A stretch of 64,000 nt of DNA, taken from the NCBI GenBank assembly GCA_963741505.1, contig CAVUIJ010000007.1, positions 12,380 through 76,379 of the forward strand, in the 5' to 3' direction. How positions within the stretch are numbered: the stretch's first letter is position 1; each line of letters opens with the position of its first letter. The stretch is from JAKFWF01 sp963741505 (GTDB taxonomy: Bacteria; Pseudomonadota; Alphaproteobacteria; Rhizobiales; Hyphomicrobiaceae). Below, one piece after another: positions 29,001 through 38,831 of this stretch. Both the position numbers and the translations under genes were made by a program. The notes under the pieces were generated by a model, which saw only the letters and a list, made by a program, of their open reading frames with translations, had not been told where the DNA came from and ran no database searches.

Positions 29001-30575
29001 TTAGTGCGTGATCCGCAACGCCGATATCTTGAGAGCGATGTCGCGGAAGGCGGCCTTTAGGGCGTCACCACTTGCGGCATCGTAGAAGTGGCTCGAGTCG
29101 GTGGCGCAGGAACTCAGCATGTTCTTCGCCGTGGTGTCTGTGCCGAGATCGAAGCCGACTGTGTAGACCTTGATGCCCTTGGCCTTCATGGCGCTGCAAA
29201 GAGACAGCGCCTTCGGGTTTACGTAGGACGTAGACGCAGATGCGTTTTGATGGAGATTGTAGGCGCCGTCCGTCATCAGGATCGCGATCTTCTGCAGGCG
29301 CGGCTGGCCACTCGGGCCGAGCTCTGTCAGCTTGCTATAGCTGTCGGGCTTCGACGACCCGGTGAAGATCGTTCCCCACTCTGGCGAAATCAGATACCAA
29401 GCCCAAGCGGTGCCGAGGGCGCCGGCAGTACTGTTGGCAGCCACGAGGCCGTTGATCGTGCTATGCAACGTGGTCTTATTGCTGGTCAGCGGCACGATCT
29501 CAGAGGTCTCGGGGCAAGTCAGGTATGACGCGGTCTGCGCATCGGTTTTGCCTGCCGCCTTGAGGGCGTCGTAATACGATTTGACCCAGGAGCCTGCGCC
29601 GGGGACAGCGTCCGTGAATTCGGCGGTGCCCGTGCGCTCCACGACACACTGTGCCTTGGCGTAATTATCGGTGATCGTCGAGGTCGTCGTGGTGTAGATC
29701 GGCGTTGAGCCCGTTTGGTACTGCGACTTGTTCTTACAGCTGTTCTTCAGGACACCGTTATTATAACACGATGGCGGATAGGTATAGATTGGCGTTGTGC
29801 CCGTCTGCGTTGTCGTCGTTTGGGTGTGGGTGACGAGGTTCGGGTTCTGGTTCGTCACGGCTTGGAAAAAATTTCCGACGTTGACGGTTGAGGAGAATGG
29901 CGCGATGCCGACCCGCGACGTGTAGGTGCCTTGGTCGTCCCAGATCACGATGTTGATGAGGTCAGTTGCCGCAGCTTTGAGATCAACTAGTTTCTGTCCA
30001 GCCATCGAACCCGTGGTGTCGAGCATCAGACCGATCTCGACGCTTGAGCCGGAGTTGCCGCCCTGGGCAATCGTCGACTCGGCCTGGAGGACGTCGCCGA
30101 TCGTTAGAACCGGCAAGCGCTCGACACGGACGATGCTGAGGAATGGCGTCTGAATATACGCCGACCCCTTCGCGGTGAAAGTTGTTGCCGAGTTGATCGC
30201 CTCAAATGCGATCGTGTCATCAACAGTGAGTTTCGACTTCATTTGCGCATAGTAGGCGTTCGCTGCGTTCACCGCGGCGGTCGCGTCGCCATAGGTCGTC
30301 TGTGCGGTACGACCAGCTGCCAACAGGGCTGCATCGATGGCCGCTTGAGTTTGGTAACGCGCGCTCAGCCAGCGCCCATAATCAACTGCCCCGCCTACGA
30401 TTGACACAACAATGATCGTCATGAGAGCAAAGGTGATCGCAATATTGCCCTCCTCGTCGGTAGCCCAGCGACGCCATAGAGAGACCAAGCTCCCTGCGTT
30501 GCTTAGCTTAGACCCCGACGAGACCACTTCTGATGTCGAATTCACGGCGACCATGATACACTCCTGCGCAATCAA
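29001..30575 (-). CDS. tadG: TadG-like Flp pilus assembly protein with von Willebrand A domain
   Basis: 524 residues from 30575 (or 517 from the ATG at 30554). The N-terminal TadE/TadG motif 'DEEGNIAITFALMTIIVVSI' forms the single membrane helix (about 40-62), followed by 'GGAVDYGRWLSARYQTQAAI'. A VWA domain begins at 'VEIGLMLDTTGSMAGQK' (MIDAS DxTxS-type, about 180) and includes 'KIAILMTDGAYNLHQ' and 'GIKVYTVGFDLGTDTTAKNM'. A Thr-rich, Cys-containing insert lies between. The protein is periplasmic and membrane-anchored. No other tad genes are nearby, so this may be a stand-alone paralogue. Confidence 0.85.
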   Translation of the reverse strand: MIAQECIMVAVNSTSEVVSSGSKLSNAGSLVSLWRRWATDEEGNIAITFALMTIIVVSIVGGAVDYGRWLSARYQTQAAIDAALLAAGRTAQTTYGDATAAVNAANAYYAQMKSKLTVDDTIAFEAINSATTFTAKGSAYIQTPFLSIVRVERLPVLTIGDVLQAESTIAQGGNSGSSVEIGLMLDTTGSMAGQKLVDLKAAATDLINIVIWDDQGTYTSRVGIAPFSSTVNVGNFFQAVTNQNPNLVTHTQTTTTQTGTTPIYTYPPSCYNNGVLKNSCKNKSQYQTGSTPIYTTTTSTITDNYAKAQCVVERTGTAEFTDAVPGAGSWVKSYYDALKAAGKTDAQTASYLTCPETSEIVPLTSNKTTLHSTINGLVAANSTAGALGTAWAWYLISPEWGTIFTGSSKPDSYSKLTELGPSGQPRLQKIAILMTDGAYNLHQNASASTSYVNPKALSLCSAMKAKGIKVYTVGFDLGTDTTAKNMLSSCATDSSHFYDAASGDALKAAFRDIALKISALRITH

Positions 30576-30933
30576 TACGCGGCGCCATATTGATCACCGG
30601 TGCATTTAATGGTGGTAAAGGCGTCGCACCAATAAGTTTAGATCAACAATAGTGTGGAAACGAAATTGGTTTAATTTTATCAAAATGCGAAATAACGTTT
30701 GTAACCCCTGCGTACGCGCAGGCGGAGAGGCGGAATTTGGTGCAGGCCACCCTCTCATGGTGCGACAAGCGTGATACCGCCGCAAGCGCGATTAGTTTTC
30801 CTGAGATTGGGCCGATATAACGCGAAAAAGACGTGGCTTTCATCTTATTAGGCACTAGTTCAGGCTTTGAGGGTAGTGTGGACGTCACGTTGGAAACGTC
30901 GGTCACTCGTTAGCGAACTTGAGCATCACCGCC
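30576..30933. other. Intergenic region between tadG and a divergent gene
   Basis: AT-richer than the surroundings; likely holds the tadG promoter and that of the 30934 gene. No distinct operator or hairpin was found, and a minus ORF at 30643-30906 has no recognisable features. Confidence 0.4.
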
Positions 30934-31446
30934 ATGTTGTACGGCTATGCGAATATATTGCCTGGATGCAAAGACGTAGTCGCCGAGTGCACGGCATTGA
31001 GAGCCGCCGGATGCGTCGACGTGCGCATCGAAAAAAGGCGTCAGGCTGGAGTGGGGAGACTTAAAGTCCTTGCTGATCTGCTGACGACACTCCGAGCAGG
31101 TGATACTCTCGTTGTCACCCGCGTAGAAAGTATCTGCTCGAAAGCACTGGGTCTATCCAACATCATTTCCAATCTCATCATGCGCGGGGCGCACCTAAGA
31201 GTTACGGAGCAACCGGTCTTCGACACGGACTCGGCAAATGGCCATGTGGTCCTCGAAGTTCTGGCGATATTGCGGAAAATGGAATTGAATGTTCATAGTG
31301 GTCGCCCGCCAGTGATTGATGCTGTCGAGGTACGCCGACTACATTGCGTGGAAGGCCTCGGTCAAACTGCAATCGCCTCCCGCCTCGGCGTGGGTCGAGC
31401 TTCCATCTATCGGATTTTGAATACAGAGCGGAAACGTCCAGACTGA
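30934..31446 (+). CDS. Serine-recombinase (resolvase/invertase) homologue lacking catalytic residues
   Basis: 170 residues from the ATG at 30934 (a TTG at 30919 is possible). The layout is that of a small serine recombinase: 'MLYGYANILPG' at the position of the nucleophile motif (normally YxRxS), 'LRAGDTLVVTRVESICSKAL' for the second active-site segment, 'EVLAILRKMELN', then a C-terminal HTH 'GQTAIASRLGVGRASIYRIL'. The catalytic Ser and its Arg are missing, one of the two Arg of the 'RLDRLGRS' box is lost, and the long E-helix is shortened. DNA binding may be kept without cleavage. Frame intact, so possibly repurposed as a regulator. Confidence 0.75.
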   Translation: MLYGYANILPGCKDVVAECTALRAAGCVDVRIEKRRQAGVGRLKVLADLLTTLRAGDTLVVTRVESICSKALGLSNIISNLIMRGAHLRVTEQPVFDTDSANGHVVLEVLAILRKMELNVHSGRPPVIDAVEVRRLHCVEGLGQTAIASRLGVGRASIYRILNTERKRPD

Positions 31447-31574
31447 TTGCTTGCGGCCAGGGGTGCTGCGATAGCATTTCCGAAGCGCCTGATATCGGCT
31501 TGGGCCTCATTCAATGTTGCGGCAACGCCCATACCTTCTGTGCAGAGGGAGAGGCTGCAATCATACCTATCCCC

Positions 31575-32523
31575 TTAACTCCGGAAAGCGCGGCAGGGCA
31601 GAGTTTTGTCGACGAGGTGGCGCATGGTCATCGGGGCGTGCACGACTAATTGCGCCAGCGTCCGGGCGGCGATGCGGCCGACGCCGTTGGTTTTGCGGCG
31701 GTTGTGACGGAACGCGAACTCGTCGAGATAGGCCTGCAGATGCTTACGGCGGACCGCGCCTGCGTGCGTGCCGAGCAGCCAGCGCTTCAGCAGCGACACC
31801 GTCCAGTGCACGCCTTGCAGAGTGTCGTGCTCGCGCCGCTCGGCATTGGTCTGCACGTTGGCTTCGTGCGCCCGCTCGCCGAGGCTGTTGGAATTGTAGC
31901 TGGCAAGGCCGTCGGTGGTGACCGCGGCATCGCCGGCACGCAACCGTCGGCGAAGCGCTTGAGTGTCGCTTCATCATTGTTGTCGGCGTGGGCGAGACGC
32001 ACGCGCCACGTCGGTTGTTTCGGTCGCGACGAGCACCATCGATTTTCCCCCGCGCGTGCCGCCGACGAAAGCTTCATCGATTTGAACGCCTTGGCCCAGC
32101 GGCTTCGCGCTCGGGCAGGACCAGCGCGGCGCGCAGCTTGTGCAGCCAGGTCCAGGCGGTTTCGTAGGAGCCGAAGCCCATGATGCGCTGCAGGTCCTTG
32201 GCCGAGATGCCGTTGCGGCGCGAGGAGATCTCGAACACGGCGCGGAACCAGGTCTTGAACGGCTTTCTGCGTGCCCTGCAGCAGCGTGCCCGATGTGAGG
32301 CTGGTCTGATGGCCGCAGTCGGCGCACTCGAACAGGGTGCCGCCGCGCTCGCGGCCAGACCCGCGTGCTGTTGCAGCGCGCGCAGGCCGGTGTCGCCGCC
32401 CCAGCGCGCCTCGATCCAGTAGGCGCGGCAGTCCGCCTCGGTGGCGAACCGCGTCTCGAACTCCAGCGCCGTCTTCGGGAAATCCCGCCACAGATCGTCC
32501 TGGCTCTTGTCCGTGTGTGCCAT
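31575..32523 (-). pseudogene. IS1595 (ISXO2-like) transposase, multiply frameshifted
   Basis: Start at 32523 ('MAHTDKSQDDLWRDFPKTAL'). The zinc-ribbon region 'CRAYWIEARWGGDTG' and 'GTLFECADCGHQTSLTSGTL' lie in different frames, followed by 'ISAKDLQRIMGFGSYETAWT', then 'VQIDEAFVGGTRGGKSMVLV' (first catalytic Asp), 'GDAAVTTDGLASYNS', and 'YLDEFAFRHNRRKTN' near the end. At least three frame changes. The order matches the ISXO2-like DDE domain of IS1595. The 113-bp MITE copy C lies 75 bp upstream of its start; both IS1595 elements and the MITE make 8-bp target duplications. Confidence 0.8.
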
Positions 32524-32598
32524 GCGAGGCCTCCTCGTCAGAGGTCAGATCGCACACGATTGCGCCGGATGAAGGGACCCTGCTAAACCAAGAATCTC

Positions 32599-32711
32599 GG
32601 CTCTGTTCGCGTTGGCTGTGGAGGAGCGCAAAATCCCCAGTAAATCGGCTGGTCGAGAACCTGCTGCGGGCCCGCAGAATCGGGGGTTCCACGGCCAACG
32701 CGAATAGAGCC
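32599..32711. mobile_element. 113-bp MITE, copy C (8-bp target duplication AGAATCTC)
   Basis: Third copy of the same element, with one mismatch (AATAGAGCC) in the right terminal repeat. Flanked by AGAATCTC at 32591-32598 and 32712-32719. Same orientation as copy B. Confidence 0.95.
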
Positions 32712-32940
32712 AGAATCTCACTTCTCACAAGATCGGAGAGCTTTTCAGGCAGGAGGATCTATCGCAGACAGTCGTACAAATGACCCGAAAATCTTCCAAC
32801 GCTCGTAAGCGAAAGGTAAACTGCACTTGCGCAATTTGTGACAATCGTTGTGCGACTTTTCCGCGGTTCGCGAACCTCATATTATATACTTTGGAGTAGT
32901 GTCGCCAGGTCTTTGGGAACACGTCACAGGTACTCATATT

Positions 32941-35900
32941 ATGGCAGTGATCAACGGCACCGCAGGCAATGACGTCATCGCGGGCACGACGCTCGATGAC
33001 ATCATTGACGGCGGCGCGGGCAATGACCGGATCAATGGTGGTGCAGGCAACGACATCATTTATGGCGGCCTCGGCGCCGATACGCTGACCGGCGACGCCG
33101 GCAACGATATCCTCTACGGCGGCGATGGCAACGACGGCTTCTTTGGCGGCGGCGGCAACGATACGCTGTATGGCGAAGCCGGCGACGACAACATGTTTGG
33201 CGATGGCGGCAATGACATCCTTTATGGCGGCGATGGCAACGACACTCTGAACGGTGGCACCGGCGACGACACGCTGTACGGCGGCGCCGGCGTCAACACG
33301 CTGATCGGCGGCGGCGGCAACGACACCATCGTGCTGGAGCTGTCCTCAGCGACGCTGACGGCGGCGATGCGCAGCGACCTCGGCACGCTCCAGACCTGGA
33401 TGGCCGAGCAGGCCGCAGCGGCCGGTTCTCTTGCCGCCCAGAGCGCGCAGACCACCGGCGCCAGCCTCACGCTTTCCGCGTTGGGCGTCACGGTCAGCCT
33501 GATCGAAGGCGTCAAGGTCATGCTCGACGGCGTCGAAAAGCCGATCAGCTTCTTCCTCAATCAGGCACCGGTCGCAAATGCCGCCGTTGCCGTCTCGACG
33601 CAGGAAGACACCGCCTTCACCGCGAGCATCGGCGCGACCGAGCCGGACGGCGACACGCTCAGCTATTCGCTGGCCCAAGGTCCAGCCCACGGCGCTCTGG
33701 CGCTCAACGCCGCGACCGGCGCCTACACCTACACGCCCGGTGCCAACTTCAACGGCGCCGACGTGTTCACCGTCGAGGTCGCCGACGGCAACGGCGGCTT
33801 GGCGACCCAGACCATCACCGTCGGCGTTGCCGCCGTCAACGACGCGCCGGTCGCCGCTGCCGCCGTCGCCCTCGCCACCCAGGAAGACGTTGCCGTCTCG
33901 GGCCAAGTCACGGCCACCGACGTCGATGGCGACAGCCTCGCCTACTCCGTCGGCCAGGGCCCCGCCCACGGCGCTCTGGCGCTCAACGCCGCGACCGGCG
34001 CCTACACCTACACGCCCGGTGCCAACTTCAACGGCGCCGACGTGTTCTCCGTCGAGGTCGCCGACGGGCACGGCGGCTTGACCACCCAGACCGTCACCGT
34101 CGGCGTCACGCCGGTCAACGACGCGCCGGTCGCTGCTGCAGCCGTCGCGCTCGCCACCCAGGAAGACGTTACCGTCTCCGGCCAGGTGGTCGCATCGGAC
34201 GTCGATGGCGACAGCCTCGCCTACGCCGTCGGCCAGGGGCCGGTGCACGGCGCGCTGGCGCTCAACGCCGCCACCGGCGCCTACACCTACACGCCCGGCG
34301 CCAACTTCAGCGGGTCCGACGTGTTCTCCGTCGAGGTCGCCGACGGCAACGGCGGCTTGACCACCCAGACCGTCACCGTCGGCGTCACGCCGGTCAACGA
34401 CGCGCCGGTCGCCGCTGCCGCCGTCGCGCTCGCCACCCAGGAAGACGTTGCCGTCTCGGCCCAGGTGGTCGCATCGGATGTCGATGGCGACACGGTCAGC
34501 TATTCGCTGGCCCAGGGTCCCGTCCACGGCGCGCTGGTGCTTGACGCCGCGACTGGCGCCTACACCTACACGCCCGGCGCCAACTTCAACGGGTCCGACG
34601 TGTTCTCCGTCGAGGTCGCCGAAGGCAACGGCGGCTTGACCACCCAGACCGTCACCGTCGGCGTCACGCCGGTCAACGACGCGCCGGTCGCCGCTGCCGC
34701 CGTCGCGCTCGCCACCCAGGAAGACGTTGCCGTCTCCGGCCAGGTGGTCGCATCGGACGTCGATGGCGACACGCTCGGCTATTCGCTGGCCCAGGGTCCA
34801 GCCCACGGCGCGCTGGCGCTCAATGCCGCCACCGGCGCCTACACCTACACGCCCGGCGCCAACTTCAACGGGCCCGACGTGTTCTCCGTCGAGGTCGCCG
34901 ACGGGCACGGCGGCTTGACGACCCAGACCGTCACCGTCGGCGTCACGCCGGTCAACGACGCGCCGGTCGCCGCTGCCGCCGTCGCGCTCGCCACCCAGGA
35001 AGACGTTACCGTCTCCGGCCAGCTGGTCGCATCGGACGTCGATGGCGACAGCCTCGCCTACGCCGTCGGCCAGGGGCCGGTGCACGGCGCGCTGGCGCTC
35101 AATGCCGCCACCGGCGCCTACACCTACACGCCCGGCGCCAACTTCAACGGGCCCGACGTGTTCTCCGTCGAGGTCGCCGACGGGCACGGCGGCTTGACGA
35201 CCCAGACCGTCACCGTCGGCGTCACGCCGGTCAACGACGCGCCGGTCGCCGCTGCCGCCGTCGCGCTCGCCACCCAGGAAGACGTTGCCGTCTCCGGCCA
35301 GGTGGTCGCATCGGACGTCGATGGCGACACGCTTGGCTATTCGCTGGCTCAAGGTCCCGTCCACGGCGCGCTGGCGCTCAATGCCGCCACCGGCGCCTAC
35401 ACCTACACGGCGACCGCTAACTACAGCGGGTCCGATACATTCAAGATCACCGTCGCCGATGGGCACGGCGGCCTCTTCTCGCAGCAGATCAGCGTCGCAA
35501 TCGGCGCCGTCGCCGATACACCCACGCTGACGGTCGCCAACAGCCTCGCGTCCGCGGGCATCACGCTGAATGGCACGAGCGGCAATAATGTTCTAACCGG
35601 CACCATCGGCGACGACTTCATCTCCGGCGGTGACGGCGACGACACCATCTCCGGTACCGGCCCGGTCGCCACCAAAACAGTGGCACTGTCGATTGGCACG
35701 GCGTTGACCGACCTCGACGGCTCCGAGAGCATATCGTCGATCAAGATCACGGGCGTTCCATCGGGTGCAACGCTTTCCGCCGGCACTCACAACACCGACG
35801 GCTCTTGGACCCTGACCCAAGCCCAGCTTTCGGGTCTTTCGGTCACCTCGATCGCGGCCGATTTCACGTTGAACGTGACCGCGACGTCGCACGAAGCCGC

Positions 35901-37002
35901 CGGACCAACGGCAACGGCGTCGGCGGCACTCAATGTCACGTTCGGCTACGGTACCGACAGCGACACGCTCGATGGCGGCGCGGGCAATGACAAGATTGTC
36001 GGCGGTGCCGGCAATAACATGCTCATCGATGGCACCGGCAATGATCTCGTCTACGGCAACGGCGGCGACGATACCTTCCTCGCCGGTCTCGGCAACGACA
36101 CGTACGACGGCGGCACCGGCTACGACACGATAAACGTCTCACTCGCCACGCAGAACACGACGGTCGATCTGTCGAGGGGCACCGCCTCCGGGCTTGGCAC
36201 CGATAAGCTCGTCTCGATCGAGGGCATCATCGGTTCCGCCTCCGCCGATACGCTCACTGGTTCGGCCGCAGACAACCGGATCGAAGGCGGCGCTGGCGAC
36301 GACAAGATCTCCGGCGGAGCCGGCAATGACACGCTGCTTGGCGGCGCCGGCAATGACCAGATCGAGGGCGGCTCTGGCAACGACGTCATTTACGACGGTG
36401 CCGGCAATGACACGGTGAACGGCGGCGACGGCGACGACTATATCTACGCCGGCACCGGCCAGGACAACAATGTCGGCGGTGCGGGCTTCGACACGCTTGA
36501 TTACTCGAGTGCCACCAACGCTATCAGCGTCGATGCCAGCAAGAAGACGATCCTCGGGTTCACCAGCGACACAATGTCCGAAATCGAAAAGGTCATCGGC
36601 ACCGCGTTCGACGACAACTTCGTCGGCGGCAAGAGCGCCAATTTCTTCGACGGCGGCGCCGGCAACGACACCTTCCGCGGCATGGGCGGCGCCGATACAT
36701 TCACGGGCGGCGCCGGCAACGACACCTATGACTGGCTGGTCAAGGACGTCTTTTCCGGCGGCAAGTTCCTCGGTGCCGACATGATCACGGACTTTGGTGC
36801 CGGCGACACGCTCGACCTGCACGAATTCGTCAAGGCGTTCCCGTCGTCACCGCTCGACAGCGTCGTACACCTGACCAACAGCGCGCAGGGCACGCTCGTC
36901 TCGGTCCAGATCGGAACGTCGTTCCTCGACCTCGTCAACCTGATGGGGGTGCATGAAACGTCGGCCAGCCATATGCTGGCGAATGGTCAGATCCTGGTCT
37001 GA
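32941..37002 (+). CDS. Giant RTX protein with seven cadherin/VCBS-like repeats, type I secreted
   Basis: 1353 residues from the ATG at 32941, where the RTX sequence begins ('MAVINGTAGNDVIAGTTLDD'); an upstream ATG at 32848 is less likely. Layout: RTX nonapeptide repeats (GGxGxDxxx) at about 1-125; seven 93-residue Asp-rich repeats at about 207-857, each starting 'NDAPVAAAAVALATQED' and containing 'YTYTPGANFNG'; a beta domain at about 900-1000; a second RTX block at about 1008-1260; and an acidic, hydrophobic C-terminus ('MITDFGAGDTLDL') typical of type I secretion signals. There is no N-terminal signal peptide. Likely a calcium-stabilised adhesin or biofilm protein. No T1SS genes in the window. 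Confidence 0.9.
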   Translation: MAVINGTAGNDVIAGTTLDDIIDGGAGNDRINGGAGNDIIYGGLGADTLTGDAGNDILYGGDGNDGFFGGGGNDTLYGEAGDDNMFGDGGNDILYGGDGNDTLNGGTGDDTLYGGAGVNTLIGGGGNDTIVLELSSATLTAAMRSDLGTLQTWMAEQAAAAGSLAAQSAQTTGASLTLSALGVTVSLIEGVKVMLDGVEKPISFFLNQAPVANAAVAVSTQEDTAFTASIGATEPDGDTLSYSLAQGPAHGALALNAATGAYTYTPGANFNGADVFTVEVADGNGGLATQTITVGVAAVNDAPVAAAAVALATQEDVAVSGQVTATDVDGDSLAYSVGQGPAHGALALNAATGAYTYTPGANFNGADVFSVEVADGHGGLTTQTVTVGVTPVNDAPVAAAAVALATQEDVTVSGQVVASDVDGDSLAYAVGQGPVHGALALNAATGAYTYTPGANFSGSDVFSVEVADGNGGLTTQTVTVGVTPVNDAPVAAAAVALATQEDVAVSAQVVASDVDGDTVSYSLAQGPVHGALVLDAATGAYTYTPGANFNGSDVFSVEVAEGNGGLTTQTVTVGVTPVNDAPVAAAAVALATQEDVAVSGQVVASDVDGDTLGYSLAQGPAHGALALNAATGAYTYTPGANFNGPDVFSVEVADGHGGLTTQTVTVGVTPVNDAPVAAAAVALATQEDVTVSGQLVASDVDGDSLAYAVGQGPVHGALALNAATGAYTYTPGANFNGPDVFSVEVADGHGGLTTQTVTVGVTPVNDAPVAAAAVALATQEDVAVSGQVVASDVDGDTLGYSLAQGPVHGALALNAATGAYTYTATANYSGSDTFKITVADGHGGLFSQQISVAIGAVADTPTLTVANSLASAGITLNGTSGNNVLTGTIGDDFISGGDGDDTISGTGPVATKTVALSIGTALTDLDGSESISSIKITGVPSGATLSAGTHNTDGSWTLTQAQLSGLSVTSIAADFTLNVTATSHEAAGPTATASAALNVTFGYGTDSDTLDGGAGNDKIVGGAGNNMLIDGTGNDLVYGNGGDDTFLAGLGNDTYDGGTGYDTINVSLATQNTTVDLSRGTASGLGTDKLVSIEGIIGSASADTLTGSAADNRIEGGAGDDKISGGAGNDTLLGGAGNDQIEGGSGNDVIYDGAGNDTVNGGDGDDYIYAGTGQDNNVGGAGFDTLDYSSATNAISVDASKKTILGFTSDTMSEIEKVIGTAFDDNFVGGKSANFFDGGAGNDTFRGMGGADTFTGGAGNDTYDWLVKDVFSGGKFLGADMITDFGAGDTLDLHEFVKAFPSSPLDSVVHLTNSAQGTLVSVQIGTSFLDLVNLMGVHETSASHMLANGQILV
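33559..35511 (+). repeat. Seven 279-bp tandem repeats in the RTX gene
   Basis: Units start at 33559, 33838, 34117, 34396, 34675, 34954 and 35233, each exactly 279 bp (93 codons). Unit 1 is the most diverged; units 3 and 6 share 'DSLAYAVGQGPVHG', and units 5 and 7 share 'DTLGYSLAQGP'. This pattern suggests duplication of multi-unit blocks or gene conversion. Confidence 0.95.
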
Positions 37003-37557
37003 TTGGCCAGCTCTGAACGATCCATCCGCATGGCGAGCCCCGCCTTCGCTATGTAGGCTGTGGCTTCGCCGATAGTGATATAAGCCGAGTTGAAGTCAAC
37101 GAGGCGGCAAGCGCGGCGCTGGCGTGACCTTCACTACTCCTTCATCTCAGCAGCGGGCCAATATGGAGCGTTGTTCTGGTCAACTCATGCGCCATCTCGC
37201 CGACGGTTTGGTGAACCGCCTCGACAAATCAAAATGCCGAGCTTATCAGGCGTCGCAACGCGGCGGCGAGATCACTTGTACTCTCGTCGATGACCGGGTC
37301 TTGTTGGAGGGTGGCTGCCTGTTCTTCTTCGAGGGGATAGCCGAGTATTGATCCTGCCAATACGTGCGGTTTTCGAACTGCGCGATGACCGCAATGGGTC
37401 AGGGGCCGGCTTGAGCGGTGTTCAGCGCACGTCCGGAATGCCCTCGCTCGTGACTGTTCGTGCGACGATCCAACGACCTCGACGTGATGTGGCTGACACC
37501 GTCCGTCATGCCGCAGCGCAGCGCAACGTCGAGGAGGGCCAATTCCGGAAGTCGGCG
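37003..37557. other. Gene-free stretch between convergent genes
   Basis: A short plus ORF (37124-37351) has no recognised features and no ribosome binding site. I see no clear terminator hairpin after the RTX stop. Confidence 0.35.
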
Positions 37558-38817
37558 CTATCGACGTCGATCAGCCAGGAATGCTGTGATTGCCAGAGCT
37601 TGGATCAATGCTGCCGCGACGAACAGGTAGGGGGCCGCGCCCGCTGACGTCGCGCCCATATTCGGAGCAAGTTCCCGGATCAATCCGAAGCCGGCCGGTG
37701 CGAACGCGTAGCTGGCTTGGCCGATGGCGATAATGAGGGGGACCACGCGCGGCACGTCCTCCTTCACGAATTCGACCTGCGCAATGAGCGGCGGCAACGA
37801 TGTCGTATTGCCAATGCCCGCCCCGAACAGCACGACGCCGAGAAGCAGCAGGGGTACGTTGTCGCCGCCAGCGAGAAAGAACGCGAGCGATCTCGTGATT
37901 TGCACGACGGCGTTTGCGCAGGCGAAAAGGCGGCGATCCGCTCCGGCCGGCGTCAGCCAGCCAACCAGAGTTCGTCCGGCAATGGCTGCTGCAGTGGCAG
38001 CACCCGCTGCGACGCCCGCGAGTTGGGCGCCAAGCGCCGGCACCAGGAGCGAGAACAGGTGTGCAATCATTCCGATTTGCGCAAACAGGCCGAGCGCCAT
38101 GCCAGACGCCAGCGTGATGAACTGGACATCCCGCCACAGTTGCTTGCCCGGGGGCGGGCGCGCTGACGCCGATGTGACTGAAACGGCCGCCGATCCAGGA
38201 GCGTCGCCATCCGGGGTCAAACCCATCTGCTGCGGTGTCTTAGCGAAAAAAACGTCGGCCAGAACCCAGATGATCACGATCATCACCAGGCCGATCACGG
38301 CTGCGGCCAATGGGAAGCCCAAGAGACCGATCGCCGCGACCCAGAGCGGCGAACATACAACGCCGCCGATGCTCGACCCGTTGTAGGCCGACGCGAGCGC
38401 TGCCGGGCGGGTTCGCTCGAACCACGGAGAGACGACCGCGTTGACGGCGGCTGCGCCCATCGTGACCCAACCTGCCCCACTGAGCAGCGTGGCCATGAAA
38501 AGATGCCAAGGCTCAAGAGCGACAGCCCAGCCGGTGATGCCCAAAGCCAGCGATATAGCGCCGGCCTTTGTAACCGTCGGTACGCCGAACCGGCGATAGA
38601 GCTTGGGTAAGTTGGCGATGACGAACGCGCCGAACAGGAAATGCACGGTAACCGCCGTCGAGACCAACGCCAGAGACCAGCCGCGAGCCTCGCGCACGGC
38701 GTGTAGGTAGACCGGAGGGCCATAGAATCCCAACCCCCAACCGAACATGGCGAGCACGAAAGCAGCGGCGACGACCCGCCAGCCGTAAAATGCCCCAGAG
38801 TTTCCGCGAGTTTTCAC
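37558..38817 (-). CDS. MFS transporter (OxlT/YcxA-like)
   Basis: About 419 residues from a probable GTG at 38817 ('KTRGNSGAFYGWRVVAAAFV'); an ATG at 38850 would overlap the upstream DUF1127 gene. About 12 membrane helices. 'GWGLGFYGPPVYLHAVREAR' and the central loop 'FFAKTPQQMGLTPDGDAPG' are typical of the monocarboxylate/oxalate-type MFS group. The substrate cannot be read. It follows the DUF1127 gene closely on the same strand and is divergent from the ArsR-type regulator at 39123, which may control it. Intact. Confidence 0.85.
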   Translation of the reverse strand: MKTRGNSGAFYGWRVVAAAFVLAMFGWGLGFYGPPVYLHAVREARGWSLALVSTAVTVHFLFGAFVIANLPKLYRRFGVPTVTKAGAISLALGITGWAVALEPWHLFMATLLSGAGWVTMGAAAVNAVVSPWFERTRPAALASAYNGSSIGGVVCSPLWVAAIGLLGFPLAAAVIGLVMIVIIWVLADVFFAKTPQQMGLTPDGDAPGSAAVSVTSASARPPPGKQLWRDVQFITLASGMALGLFAQIGMIAHLFSLLVPALGAQLAGVAAGAATAAAIAGRTLVGWLTPAGADRRLFACANAVVQITRSLAFFLAGGDNVPLLLLGVVLFGAGIGNTTSLPPLIAQVEFVKEDVPRVVPLIIAIGQASYAFAPAGFGLIRELAPNMGATSAGAAPYLFVAAALIQALAITAFLADRRR

Positions 38818-38831
38818 AGTCCACCCAGCCG

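Noticed and set aside
30643..30906. An 87-residue minus-strand ORF upstream of tadG
   Set aside because: It has no ribosome binding site and no recognisable motif, and it lies in the likely promoter region.
33346..35466. A 706-residue minus-strand ORF opposite the RTX gene
   Set aside because: It is a mirror of the 279-bp repeats with Gly/Val/Asp-rich low-complexity sequence and no domain; the plus-strand RTX protein explains the open frame.
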